Source: Cyclobacterium qasimii M12-11B (GTDB lineage Bacteria; Bacteroidota; Bacteroidia; Cytophagales; Cyclobacteriaceae). Taken from it: a stretch of DNA of 64,000 nucleotides. The stretch covers positions 1-64,000 of the forward strand of contig NZ_ATNM01000136.1 in the NCBI RefSeq assembly GCF_000427295.1. The letters run 5' to 3'. This document shows, piece by piece, positions 41,192 to 50,666 of this stretch; position 1 is the stretch's first letter, and each line of letters opens with the position of its first letter. Made by a program: the position numbers and the translations under genes. The notes beneath the pieces were generated by a model. The model was not told the DNA's origin. It worked only from the letters and a program-made list of their open reading frames with translations, and made no database searches.

Positions 41192-43108
41192 ATGACTGTC
41201 CTGAAAAGTGTAAATCGATCGTTATTTCTTATCAGCCTTCTCATAGTATCTTTTATGAGCGACCTGGCTTATGCTCAGTTATCAGAAAATCATGATTCTC
41301 AACCGTATCAACTCGATAACCCGATATCGGTACAGTACCTGAAAAGGAATCTTCGAAAATCTCAACCTAGACTGGTATTAAATCAGGCAATTGAACAGAA
41401 CCTAAGAGAAAAGCTTCAAACCGATCCCTTTATTCAGCATATTTTTCAATCGATCAAGTACAATGCTGAATCGGTATTAGCTATAGATTTAATTACGGTT
41501 GACATCCCAGATAATCCCCGATCACAACAAAATCAGCTCCGTATTTCCAGAGATTTCCTCTATCGAATAAATATGTTAGGAATGGTCTATTTAGTTGAAA
41601 AGGATCCGGAAATTTTGCAAAGGTTAAATGAAGAAGTGCTTGCTGCTTGTAATTTCCCTACTTGGAACCCAAAACATTTTCTCGATGTCGGTGAAATGTC
41701 TTTGGCTATTGCCTTGGCTATAGATTGGACCGCAGGGGAATTACCCAAATCTACCCTCTCTTTGGCGAAGAAGTCTTTAATAGAAAAGGGAATTATGCCC
41801 AGCTGGCCTGAAAATGGAGATACACCTAAATGGGTCAATGGAACAAATAACTGGAATCAGGTTTGCAATGCAGGTATGATTGCAGCATCTATTACAATTG
41901 CTGAGGAAAACCCGGCATTGGCAGCAAAAACGATAAAACGGTCAATTGCAGGTATGAACCATGCCCTTGCTGAATATGCACCGGATGGTGCTTATCCTGA
42001 AGGCCCTACTTATTGGGGATATGGAACAATGTTTTCAGTAATGACTGCGGCCATGCTTGAGAGTGCATTTGGAACTGATTTTGGAATAGGTGAATATCCG
42101 GGCTTTAAAGAGAGTGCTAATTTCGGCCTTTTAACCTTGGCCCCTTCCAAACTTTTATACAATTATGCTGATAGCCCCGACATTCCGGAGCTTTATAATG
42201 ATTTTACCTTGAGTTGGTTTGCCTCCAAAACAGGAGATAAGAATTATTTGAACCATGCAAGATTTATGCAAACACCTGAAGAGATAGGGAAAATCTCACG
42301 TCTGGCAGGAGCCGGTTTGGTTTGGACGGCACAATTTGAAGAAAAGGAATCAGGATTTATCCCAAGTGCATGGAAGGGTGAAGGAGCAAATCCACTAGTA
42401 ATTTTCACTGGGCAGGGGGAGAATAAAGAAGGTTTTTATTTTGGAGGAAAAGGAGGTCGAGGATCAATAAGCCATGGGAATATGGACGCTGGCTCTTTTA
42501 TTTTTGAATTAGATGGCGTTCGATGGGTGATCGACCCCGGCAATCAGAGCTATGGGTTGTTGGCAAGAGCTGGTTTCGATTTATGGAATAGGTGCCAGGA
42601 ATGTGATCGATGGAAATTGCTTACCAAGAATAATTTTGGACATAGTACAATCTCAGTGAATAATAAACGACATGTGGTCGATGGTTTGGCTACCATTATT
42701 GACTTTAAAGATGGAGAAAATCCCGAAGCCACCTTTGACCTTACACCGACTTTTGCAGGTCAGCTAAAAAGTGCTAAGAGAAAATTTACAAAAGACAGCC
42801 CCAGATCTATTGTAATTGAAGACCAAATAGAAACCAACGATTCTACAAAATTGATCACTTGGCAACTTATGACTCAGGCCAATATTGAGCTTGTGGATGG
42901 TGGAGCTGTTTTGACTCAGGATGGAAAAACCCTGATGTTAGAAAACTTGTCACATCCAGGGATTAGCTTGTCCGTCATCTCTCTGGATCCAGCCCCACTC
43001 GAATTGGATAGGCACATTGAAAACCTAAAAAGAATAGAATTAAGGGTCCCTTCATGGATTTTAGAGGGAAATAAAGTTAAAATAAAAGTGCGCTTGTATG
43101 GAGAATAG
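41192..43108 (+). CDS. heparinase II/III-type polysaccharide lyase
   Basis: A 638-residue secreted protein with signal peptide (SLFLISLLIVSFMSDLAYAQ). An alpha/alpha-toroid in the first half with NGTNNWNQVCNAGMIAASI and YAPDGAYPEGPTYWGYG, then a beta-sandwich starting with GGRGSISHGNMDAGSFIFELDGVRWVIDPGNQSYG, the heparinase II/III C-terminal domain. Conserved Asn, His and Tyr residues of the family lie in these motifs. Expected action: beta-elimination of uronic-acid linkages, leaving unsaturated sugars. Whether the substrate is heparin, alginate or another uronan is open. Not directly linked to a SusC gene, but between two SusC/SusD pairs. Confidence 0.85.
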   Translation: MTVLKSVNRSLFLISLLIVSFMSDLAYAQLSENHDSQPYQLDNPISVQYLKRNLRKSQPRLVLNQAIEQNLREKLQTDPFIQHIFQSIKYNAESVLAIDLITVDIPDNPRSQQNQLRISRDFLYRINMLGMVYLVEKDPEILQRLNEEVLAACNFPTWNPKHFLDVGEMSLAIALAIDWTAGELPKSTLSLAKKSLIEKGIMPSWPENGDTPKWVNGTNNWNQVCNAGMIAASITIAEENPALAAKTIKRSIAGMNHALAEYAPDGAYPEGPTYWGYGTMFSVMTAAMLESAFGTDFGIGEYPGFKESANFGLLTLAPSKLLYNYADSPDIPELYNDFTLSWFASKTGDKNYLNHARFMQTPEEIGKISRLAGAGLVWTAQFEEKESGFIPSAWKGEGANPLVIFTGQGENKEGFYFGGKGGRGSISHGNMDAGSFIFELDGVRWVIDPGNQSYGLLARAGFDLWNRCQECDRWKLLTKNNFGHSTISVNNKRHVVDGLATIIDFKDGENPEATFDLTPTFAGQLKSAKRKFTKDSPRSIVIEDQIETNDSTKLITWQLMTQANIELVDGGAVLTQDGKTLMLENLSHPGISLSVISLDPAPLELDRHIENLKRIELRVPSWILEGNKVKIKVRLYGE

Positions 43109-43284
43109 CGTGAATTCAGAATAGGCAGGTTATTGGTGCTATTTTATAATTAGGGAAAACCCATATTTTGAACCAATGATTATGCGGATGCAAATTTTTA
43201 ATTTCCCTTGAACTTAAACCAATTTAAAAATTCGATATTTGGTTAGACTTTGAAATTAAGCTGAACAGCAATTGAAACCCAGGA

Positions 43285-44409
43285 TTATTTTGGAACTGTT
43301 TCTAAAAAACGCTTTGCTTTTTGTGCCAGATAATTGTTATCCGATTTACTTAGAGCCCTTACTTTTCCCAGACTATTTGCATCGAACAATTCCTGCTTTT
43401 GGTATACCTCTAAAAGGATCACCGTAAGTGGAACCTCAAGATCAATAATTACCTCATTAAAAAAAGTAACTGTGTTAGGGTGCACAATTGGAGCTTTCTT
43501 GAACAAGTCCAGAATCCACTTTTTCCTTCCGCTGTCCATTTGAGGAAATAGCGCAACTAAATTTGATTGGAAGGTTTCGGAAGCTAAATTTTGAGGGTTA
43601 ATTGTTTGAATGGCCTTTTCGGAAAGGCTATATTCATTGCTATTTATAAACTCAAAAATCAAAGGGCTTATCTCCGGGTATTGATCGAGTTTGCCTTCCA
43701 ATTGCTCCAAGGTCCACAATACATCTGAAAGGTTTTCACTTTCTAATAAAAGGCCAATATAATCGGAATCAAAATTACCTGTGGTCCATTGCTTAATAAC
43801 CGCACTGGTAGGACCATAGATCAGGTGCCATAATTTATAAGTAGTGTAGGCAGCCCCTTCTACCACGTAATCTAGAATAAATTTAGAAGTAGCACTGGAT
43901 ACCCCATCTATTTCTTCATCATCGTATTGGCTTTCAGAATTAACATCCTTAGCCCCTTCCATCACAATCTCATTGTAGGAAAAACCTCCTAGGGGAAGAA
44001 AAGGATCTGCTAACAAAGCATTCAGTCTAAGGTACTCTTCTTCAGTAAATGGTTCGTGGTCATGCTTACTGAGGTACTCATTTTCGGGCATTTCAAAGCC
44101 CAGGTATCTTCCGGTAGGATTCCAATAAACAATAACATCAAGCAACCTACATTTACCATCAAAGCAAACACTTGTTACGACATTTCTGGAAAAAAATACG
44201 GGATCTCCTTTGCCCGACAAATGACCATAGAGCGTATCTATTGAAATTTCCTCTTCGAAATCAATCAGTCTTTTTTCTACTTCAACTGCTTCAATTGTTA
44301 AGGTCTTGTCATTGATATATTGTATGGTCCCCGTATTGGAAACGGGAACCATACCAATAAAGAACACAGCAATAATTAATAGAAAATGTTGCTTTGTAAC
44401 TTTAAACAT
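43285..44409 (-). CDS. exported protein with FMN-binding-like motif and helical repeats
   Basis: A 374-residue protein with N-terminal signal or anchor (HFLLIIAVFFIGMVPVSNTG). Residues about 60-200 look like a divergent FMN-binding domain: VTSVCFDGKCRLLDVIVYWNPTGRYLGFEMP and IDGVSSATSKF, similar to the D-x-(V/I)-S-G-A-T motif of covalently flavinylated proteins. The remaining part is leucine-rich helical pairs, HEAT-like. Start at 44409 chosen because the longer frame runs back into the oxidoreductase gene, whose stop is only 7 bases away. Probably cotranscribed with it, so a joint redox role is suggested. No ApbE flavin transferase nearby. Confidence 0.65.
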   Translation of the reverse strand: MFKVTKQHFLLIIAVFFIGMVPVSNTGTIQYINDKTLTIEAVEVEKRLIDFEEEISIDTLYGHLSGKGDPVFFSRNVVTSVCFDGKCRLLDVIVYWNPTGRYLGFEMPENEYLSKHDHEPFTEEEYLRLNALLADPFLPLGGFSYNEIVMEGAKDVNSESQYDDEEIDGVSSATSKFILDYVVEGAAYTTYKLWHLIYGPTSAVIKQWTTGNFDSDYIGLLLESENLSDVLWTLEQLEGKLDQYPEISPLIFEFINSNEYSLSEKAIQTINPQNLASETFQSNLVALFPQMDSGRKKWILDLFKKAPIVHPNTVTFFNEVIIDLEVPLTVILLEVYQKQELFDANSLGKVRALSKSDNNYLAQKAKRFLETVPK

Positions 44410-44416
44410 TGATTTT

Positions 44417-45787
44417 TTAAACTTCGCCTGTAGGAACAATGGCACCATGATTTCTTAAAAGTTCTCTCACTTCATCTAAAGGAACATCAGCAGGAGACAC
44501 ATTTCGTTGGCAAGCGATCACTGCTGTAGCTCCGGCAACCTGTCCCATGGCCATGCTGGATCCTTGTACTCTTAGAGCGGAATTGGCTAACCTATCGCTA
44601 GACAAACACCTACCTGCTACCATAAAGTTTTTGCTGTTTTTAGGAATCAATGCCCTCAAGGGTATACTAGCAACTACCCCTTCACTCAATTGTTTTGGGC
44701 TTACACCATGTTCAATTATATGCAAATCTATCGGATAGTAAGAATAGGAAAGTGAATCTTTATACTTTTTTCCTGAAGTATAATCCTCGTGCGTGATTTG
44801 ATACAAGCCATCAATCCTATAGGTTTCCCTGATACCGATTTCTGTTCGCATGTCTTCTATCACTATGTTCTCACAGCCTGGTAATCTTTTCAAAAACTTC
44901 AGGTGCTTCAACAGTGATCCTCTCGCATGAATATTCGCCGCAGTATGTGATTCGGAGGTTGTAGAGTCTGCCCCTCTGATATGTTGAATATTATCACCTT
45001 TGGAACTCAAAAGGCGAACAATATTTCCTCTAAACTCCTCCCTTATCAACTCTCCGCTGTTTATCGCTGCTTCATATTCCTTTTTGATCATATCCAAATC
45101 CAAGGCTTCCATGTCATAGCCACCCAATCTAAAGATAAGCGTTCCAGGTTGTGTTTCAGCTTCTTTCAGCAAATCAAACCCTGCAATATTTGCAGCAATT
45201 GCATTTCCTGAGCAATCGATAATTTGCTTGCACTTTATTTTTGTAGTAATACCTTTACCAACCGTCTCCATTTCCCAGAATCCCTTCTTGAATTCTATTT
45301 TGGTAGGCGTTTCGTAATAGCGCAAATCAACGCCAGCTTCAACGCATTTTTGCTCTAATATTACAGAAAACAAAGGACCATTTAGTCTCACTTGATGGTT
45401 CCAATGTTGGCGTCCATGAGGAATCGAAAAATTGGGTAGCGTATCTCCATTAAGTTCTACTGCTTCTTGAACATTTTCCCAACCGATACCACTAATAATC
45501 TGCTTTCCCCAGGCAAAGAATATTCCCGGAAAAGCCACTCCTGCGGTAGTAGTAGTACCACCTAATTGGCTAACACACTCAATAAGGGTTACTTTTTTAC
45601 CAGCTCTGCCAACCTGGATCGCTGCCACTGCACCAGCTGTACCTCCTCCTACTACTACAACATCCGTTGTAATATTTTTTTGAACAACCTTATAGGGTTC
45701 CTTTAAAACATCCCCTTTAGCAAAGGGAGAAGCCGCCACACCCAGGGAAAGTGTTCCCATAGCGGCGATCATATCTCTTCTTTTCAT
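44417..45787 (-). CDS. exported FAD-dependent oxidoreductase (FAD_oxidored type)
   Basis: A 456-residue flavoprotein with a possible Tat-type leader (MKRRDMIAAMGTLSLGVAASPFAKG). FAD-binding motif VVVVGGGTAGAVAAIQVGRAGKKVTLIE follows directly, then LGGTTTTAGVAFPGIF, a mid-domain IIDCSGNAIAANIAGFD and the C-terminal FAD contact MVAGRCLSSDRLANSALRVQGSSMAMGQVAG. This family is frequent in glycan-utilisation loci, with little tested biochemistry; oxidation of a sugar-derived compound is the usual guess. Followed by the FMN-motif protein gene. Confidence 0.88.
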   Translation of the reverse strand: MKRRDMIAAMGTLSLGVAASPFAKGDVLKEPYKVVQKNITTDVVVVGGGTAGAVAAIQVGRAGKKVTLIECVSQLGGTTTTAGVAFPGIFFAWGKQIISGIGWENVQEAVELNGDTLPNFSIPHGRQHWNHQVRLNGPLFSVILEQKCVEAGVDLRYYETPTKIEFKKGFWEMETVGKGITTKIKCKQIIDCSGNAIAANIAGFDLLKEAETQPGTLIFRLGGYDMEALDLDMIKKEYEAAINSGELIREEFRGNIVRLLSSKGDNIQHIRGADSTTSESHTAANIHARGSLLKHLKFLKRLPGCENIVIEDMRTEIGIRETYRIDGLYQITHEDYTSGKKYKDSLSYSYYPIDLHIIEHGVSPKQLSEGVVASIPLRALIPKNSKNFMVAGRCLSSDRLANSALRVQGSSMAMGQVAGATAVIACQRNVSPADVPLDEVRELLRNHGAIVPTGEV

Positions 45788-45924
45788 AATCCTTTTTATA
45801 TTAAACCCGAACCATGCAACTGCTATATTATTAATAAGTGTAATGGATTCCTGAGAAATTCATTCACTTGCTAATTAAGTAGCAACTGCATCATTCGGGT
45901 TAATTAATTAATTTACTGTAAGAA

Positions 45925-47373
45925 TTAGTATCCTGGGTTTTGATCTGTATCAGGGTCTATCGCACCGTTAAAGTTTAACTCTGACAATGGTATAGGCCAT
46001 AAATAATGTGCCTCCGCTATGGTTATGCCTTTGTTTTTCGTTAGCATTTCTTGTGCTCTTCCTGTTCTTTTTAAATCCAACCAACGCTTTCCTTCAAATA
46101 TAAACTCGTAAGCCCTTTCTTGTAATAAGGCATCAAGGAATTCCGTGATTTCACCTGAAGAAAAAGTATAATCAACTTCCGAAGGTGAATCTATTGCCAA
46201 TCCATAAGCCCTTCTTTTAATTTTATTCAAGGCTTCTAAAGCTTCAGGAGTTACGGCATTGGCATTTCTGGCTGCAGTTTCTGCATAGATTAAAAGAACT
46301 TCTGCATACCTGTAAATGGGTAAATCATTTCCTCCATCACTGCTTCCAACGGCATTCCGATCCATGTACTTATTGCTTACCAAGGTATTTGGTCCCAATC
46401 CAAAATCTATTTGGTCCCATAACTCTTTTCTCAAATCTCCATCTTCCCAATTGATATAAAAAGGATTAGAAGCGTCGCTATAATGCGCATAAGCACCTCC
46501 AAAGTTAAAGTAATCAGTGCTTGGATGATTCAATATAAACAGCATGAAGTTCCCATGGCCGAGCTCTCTGGAATATTTAAAATAAAAGACCTCTTCAGTA
46601 GTTGTAACTAAATCAGCTCCGAAAATATCCGTTCGAATGTCATTTGCTTCTTCTATTCCAACCAATGAATAATTGTTTGAATCAATTACTTCCTTGCTTT
46701 TTGTCATTGCAAGGTCATAATTTCCCATGAACAGGTGGACATCGGCAAGTAAAGTTTTAGCAGCATTGACCGTTGGCCTTCCTATTAATGTTGCAGTAGC
46801 ATTTAAATTCATTTCAGCATATTCAAGGTCTGCTAGAATCAATTCATAAACTTCAGCTACAGAACTTCTAGGCAGATCAATTTCCAACATGTTGTCCTCT
46901 GTTCTCAGGGGTACGCCAGCCCAGTTTCTTACCAGATCAAAATAACTCAAGGCCCTTAAGAATTTAGCTTCGGCGATATAATAATCGATCGCTTCCTGAC
47001 TAATATCATTGCCATTGGGCGCATTGGAAATGACCAGGTTTGCATTTCTAATGGCCTGATAGAAAGAATTCCACCTTGATCCTGCAGTATTGATATTAGT
47101 AGCATTTAGTCCTGCAAAATCGTTGTATTGCGCACGGCTTCCCCTGCCATATCCCCAGTCTGTATGAGCATCTAATATCACCATTTGCTCTGCCCTGGTT
47201 GAACCCAAAGGAGAATAAATAGCGTTCACTGCGGTCTCTACTTCCTCTGCAGTATTGTAAAAATTTTCTACCGCAACGGTTTTAGGTTGTTCCAGCAATA
47301 AATCCTCACAACTTGTTAAAATAAGGAGGAATACTGGAAGAATATATAATTGAATGGTTGTTATCCTTTTCAT
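45925..47373 (-). CDS. SusD/RagB lipoprotein, pair 2
   Basis: A 482-residue lipoprotein (signal peptide ending LILTSC) 42 bases after its SusC. SusD landmarks: AEEVETAVNAIYSPLG, YYIAEAKFLRALSYFDLVRNWAGVPL, LPIYRYAEVLLIYAETAARN, RAYEFIFEGKRWLDLKRTGRAQEML and the final DQNPGY. Glycan receptor on the cell surface. Ligand unknown. Confidence 0.93.
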   Translation of the reverse strand: MKRITTIQLYILPVFLLILTSCEDLLLEQPKTVAVENFYNTAEEVETAVNAIYSPLGSTRAEQMVILDAHTDWGYGRGSRAQYNDFAGLNATNINTAGSRWNSFYQAIRNANLVISNAPNGNDISQEAIDYYIAEAKFLRALSYFDLVRNWAGVPLRTEDNMLEIDLPRSSVAEVYELILADLEYAEMNLNATATLIGRPTVNAAKTLLADVHLFMGNYDLAMTKSKEVIDSNNYSLVGIEEANDIRTDIFGADLVTTTEEVFYFKYSRELGHGNFMLFILNHPSTDYFNFGGAYAHYSDASNPFYINWEDGDLRKELWDQIDFGLGPNTLVSNKYMDRNAVGSSDGGNDLPIYRYAEVLLIYAETAARNANAVTPEALEALNKIKRRAYGLAIDSPSEVDYTFSSGEITEFLDALLQERAYEFIFEGKRWLDLKRTGRAQEMLTKNKGITIAEAHYLWPIPLSELNFNGAIDPDTDQNPGY

Positions 47374-47415
47374 TTTATTTCACTTTAGATTGAATACTTT
47401 TTTTCATTATCCTGT

Positions 47416-50400
47416 TTAAAAGCCTAATCTTATACCCATAGTGAAGGACTTTGGAATAGGATAACTGTAATGGTCTATACCCAGTTCTGTACCAGCACCT
47501 CTTGAATTTACTTCAGGGTCCCACCAGGAATAACCAGTAAAAGTGATTAAATTTTGAGCACTCACATAAACCTGAGCACTATTAAGCGATTTTTTAAACA
47601 AGAGGGCTGAAGGTAGATTGTATGCCAACTGAATATTTTTAAACCTTAGGTAGGAGCCATCTTCGATAAACCTATCAGATACCCTAACCGCAGTATTTCT
47701 ACTGATCAATGGGTATTTAGCATCTGTGTTTTCAGGTGTCCAGTGATCGTACAATACTTCTTTTGGCATGTTCATCCCTTGCCCAAAATCCATTGTGCTG
47801 GTAATTGAACTTACATTGAAAATATCATTGCCATGGGATCCCTGAAGAAAGAAACTGAATTCAAAGTTTTTGTAATTCATAGTGGAATTAAACCCATAGA
47901 TAAATTTAGGGTTAGGATCTCCTATATAGGTTTTATCATTGTCATTGATGATGCCGTTGTCATCCTGATCAACAAAATTGATGTTTCCATTTTCATCATA
48001 CCCATCTTCCTGATAGCCATAAAACTGACCGATAGGCCTTCCTTCTCTTAAAATGGTAACGTTGTCTCCAACAACCAATACACTTACATAGGCACCTAAA
48101 ATGTCTTCGCCGTTGTGTAAACTTAGCACCTTGTTTTTGTTAAAGGCCACATTGCCAAAAACATCCCATTTAAAGTCTCCGGTTAAAACTTTGGCATCCA
48201 AACTTAACTCCAATCCTTTATTTTGAACCTTACCAACATTTTGAATGGTAGTAGTGAAACCAAGGGAACTTGGAAGTCTTACTGTATTTAGCAAGTCACG
48301 GGTATTTTTAATGTAATAATCTGCATTAAAAATGATTCTGTCTTCCAAGAAGCCAAAATCCACTCCAAAGTCAATTTGCTCTGTTGTTTCCCATTTTAAA
48401 TTACCTGGCAATACTGTGCTAGGTGCAAAGGTATTGTAGAGGCTATTTTGAAAAACCGTATTTCCAGGGCTTAGTTGGTTTAGGGTGGCATAAGGAGAAA
48501 TGGCCTGACTACCTGTAAGTCCCCAGCTTGTTCTAACCTTTAAATCTGAAAGCCAGCTACTGTTTTCAACAAATGACTCTTTGAATAGCTTATAAGCAAA
48601 GGCTCCTGAAGGGAAGAAACCCCATTTGTTACCTGGGCTATACTTGGAAGAGCCATCAGTCCTAAAACTAAAAGTGAATAAAAACCGATCGTCAAATGTG
48701 TAATTGACCCTACTTAGATAAGAAATCAATACGGAATTTGAATAACCACTACTTGGGATACCAGGAGTTTGCGCAGCTTGAAGGCTGTAAGTTTCAAAAG
48801 CATCACTTAAGAATCCTACACCACTTGCACTAAGGTAAGTGGTGGTGAAATCCTGATAAGTAAATCCAAGAAGTGCATTTAACTGATGCTTACTGGAGAA
48901 AGTTTTATCATAGCTAAGGGTGTTTTCACTAAGAATACTCCTGAATTGACTAGTATTCACACTTGCCCTACCATCAGAGTTAAAGAAATTCCTTGTGGTA
49001 TATCCATCCGTTCTGTCATCTCTGTTTTCTATACCTCCTGAAATTTTCAATGTCAGGTCAGGAATGGGTTTGTAAACAAATGCCATATTTGTCAATACAA
49101 TATTGGCTTTTACAATACTCATTTGTTCGTTGATGAAATTTAATGGATTGACAATATCAGGGGCAATAAAAGGATACTCATTTCCCAAAATATTGTAACT
49201 ACCATCTTCATTATAAGGCTGAGAGATAGGGGCAGCAGACAAAGCCGAACCAATCATTGAATTTCCACGAGATCCTCCGCCACTGTCTCTTCTTTCGGTT
49301 TTTAGATGGGTAAGGTTACTATTGAACAGCAAGGAAACTTTATCACTTATTGTATGGTTGATATTTGCTCTAAGTGAGTACCGATCGTAATCACTTCCTT
49401 TTACAATTCCATCTTGACCAAAAAAGCTTCCAGAAATGGAATACTTAGTTTTAGCAGTTCCTCCACTTACATTTAAAGATGTGGAAGATATCGGAGCATC
49501 TGTAAAAATCAAATTTTGCCAATCATATCCTTGACCAAAGTCTGCTACTTCTTGTGCTGTAAAGTACAAAGGAATATTGTCATTGGCCGCCTGGATATTC
49601 TGAATCTCGGCATATTCACTTCCATTCATTAGGTCCAAGGTCTTGCGAAGGGATTGCATGCTGTAACTTGTTTCAAAATCCACTTTGGAAGTACCTTCTT
49701 TTCCTTGCTTGGTGGTGATCAACACTACACCATTGGCTCCTCTGGAACCATATATCGCAGTAGCAGAAGCATCCTTCAACACTTCAATACTTTCGACATC
49801 AAAGTTATTCAAATTGGTAGGATTTCCAGAAAATGGAAAACCATCTACCACATAAAGTGGCTCATTGCCGCCCTGAATGGAATTAGTTCCCCGAATTCTA
49901 ACACTTAGACCTGCTCCTGGTGCACCACTATTTTGAATGATCTGAACGCCTGCCGCTCTTCCAGACATGGCCTGCATCACATTGGATGTAGGAAAAGCAT
50001 TGATTTCATCTGCCTTTACACTGGAAACTGATCCTGTCAAATCACTTTTCTTAACAGTTCCATAACCTATTACGACAACCTCATCGAGTGCGGTATCGTC
50101 AAGTTCCATGTTGATGTTAAACTGGGTTTGATTGCCAATTACCAGGCTTTTGGATTTATAACCAATAAAAGAAACCACCAATGTGGCGCCTTCTTCAACT
50201 TCAATGGAGAAATTCCCATCTAAATCCGTTACCGTTCCTTTGGTCGTGTTGGCAATAGTAACCGTAGCACCTGGCATTGGATCACCATTTTCATCTATGA
50301 CGGTTCCAGTGATAGCTACTTGGACCACTGCAATAGGAGCAGCTTTCGTTTTAACATTTGATTTTAGGCTGATCAGTCGGGTATTCTCGATCTCCCTGGA

Positions 50401-50592
50401 TGGGAAAACGAAATTGTAATCTGTAAGCTTTTCAACCTTTACTTCTTCGAGTACGGTTAATTCCTTTATTCCTATCGACTTGGCATTGCCACTGAAGGCC
50501 ATAAGGGAATACATACTCAAACACTGAATAGTAAAAGCTATTGTAAATAATTTGGTCATGTACATAACATGCATTAGTAGGCTTTTTTTCAT
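47416..50592 (-). CDS. SusC/RagA TonB-dependent transporter, pair 2 (eroded STN domain)
   Basis: A 1058-residue transporter. Signal peptide MKKSLLMHVMYMTKLFTIAFTIQCLSM is almost the same as in the SusC at 54183. After it comes only a shortened STN-like piece (LEEVKVEKLTDYNFVFPSREIENTRLISLKSNV), missing the helix AFKQLEKI and the C-terminal half, then a carboxypeptidase-D-like domain (ITGTVIDENGDPMPGATVTI), plug (DEVVVIGYGT...RIRGTNSIQGG...IEVLKDASATAIYGSRGANGVVLITTK) and barrel ending RLGF. No sigma/FecR next to it. Likely the pair was once sigma/FecR-controlled and no longer is. Confidence 0.93.
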   Translation of the reverse strand: MKKSLLMHVMYMTKLFTIAFTIQCLSMYSLMAFSGNAKSIGIKELTVLEEVKVEKLTDYNFVFPSREIENTRLISLKSNVKTKAAPIAVVQVAITGTVIDENGDPMPGATVTIANTTKGTVTDLDGNFSIEVEEGATLVVSFIGYKSKSLVIGNQTQFNINMELDDTALDEVVVIGYGTVKKSDLTGSVSSVKADEINAFPTSNVMQAMSGRAAGVQIIQNSGAPGAGLSVRIRGTNSIQGGNEPLYVVDGFPFSGNPTNLNNFDVESIEVLKDASATAIYGSRGANGVVLITTKQGKEGTSKVDFETSYSMQSLRKTLDLMNGSEYAEIQNIQAANDNIPLYFTAQEVADFGQGYDWQNLIFTDAPISSTSLNVSGGTAKTKYSISGSFFGQDGIVKGSDYDRYSLRANINHTISDKVSLLFNSNLTHLKTERRDSGGGSRGNSMIGSALSAAPISQPYNEDGSYNILGNEYPFIAPDIVNPLNFINEQMSIVKANIVLTNMAFVYKPIPDLTLKISGGIENRDDRTDGYTTRNFFNSDGRASVNTSQFRSILSENTLSYDKTFSSKHQLNALLGFTYQDFTTTYLSASGVGFLSDAFETYSLQAAQTPGIPSSGYSNSVLISYLSRVNYTFDDRFLFTFSFRTDGSSKYSPGNKWGFFPSGAFAYKLFKESFVENSSWLSDLKVRTSWGLTGSQAISPYATLNQLSPGNTVFQNSLYNTFAPSTVLPGNLKWETTEQIDFGVDFGFLEDRIIFNADYYIKNTRDLLNTVRLPSSLGFTTTIQNVGKVQNKGLELSLDAKVLTGDFKWDVFGNVAFNKNKVLSLHNGEDILGAYVSVLVVGDNVTILREGRPIGQFYGYQEDGYDENGNINFVDQDDNGIINDNDKTYIGDPNPKFIYGFNSTMNYKNFEFSFFLQGSHGNDIFNVSSITSTMDFGQGMNMPKEVLYDHWTPENTDAKYPLISRNTAVRVSDRFIEDGSYLRFKNIQLAYNLPSALLFKKSLNSAQVYVSAQNLITFTGYSWWDPEVNSRGAGTELGIDHYSYPIPKSFTMGIRLGF

Positions 50593-50634
50593 AATTCACA
50601 TTGTTTGCTTTTGCATAGGACTAACTAAATATCT

Positions 50635-50666
50635 ATCGGGAAGAGCAATAATGTCCGTTTCCCGAT
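50635..50666 (-). promoter_or_regulatory. leader hairpin of SusC pair 2
   Basis: ATCGGGAA (50635-50642) and TTCCCGAT (50659-50666) form an 8-bp stem with a 16-base loop, 43 bases before the SusC start, without a T tract. Comparable leader hairpins precede the other two STN-containing SusC genes. Confidence 0.55.
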
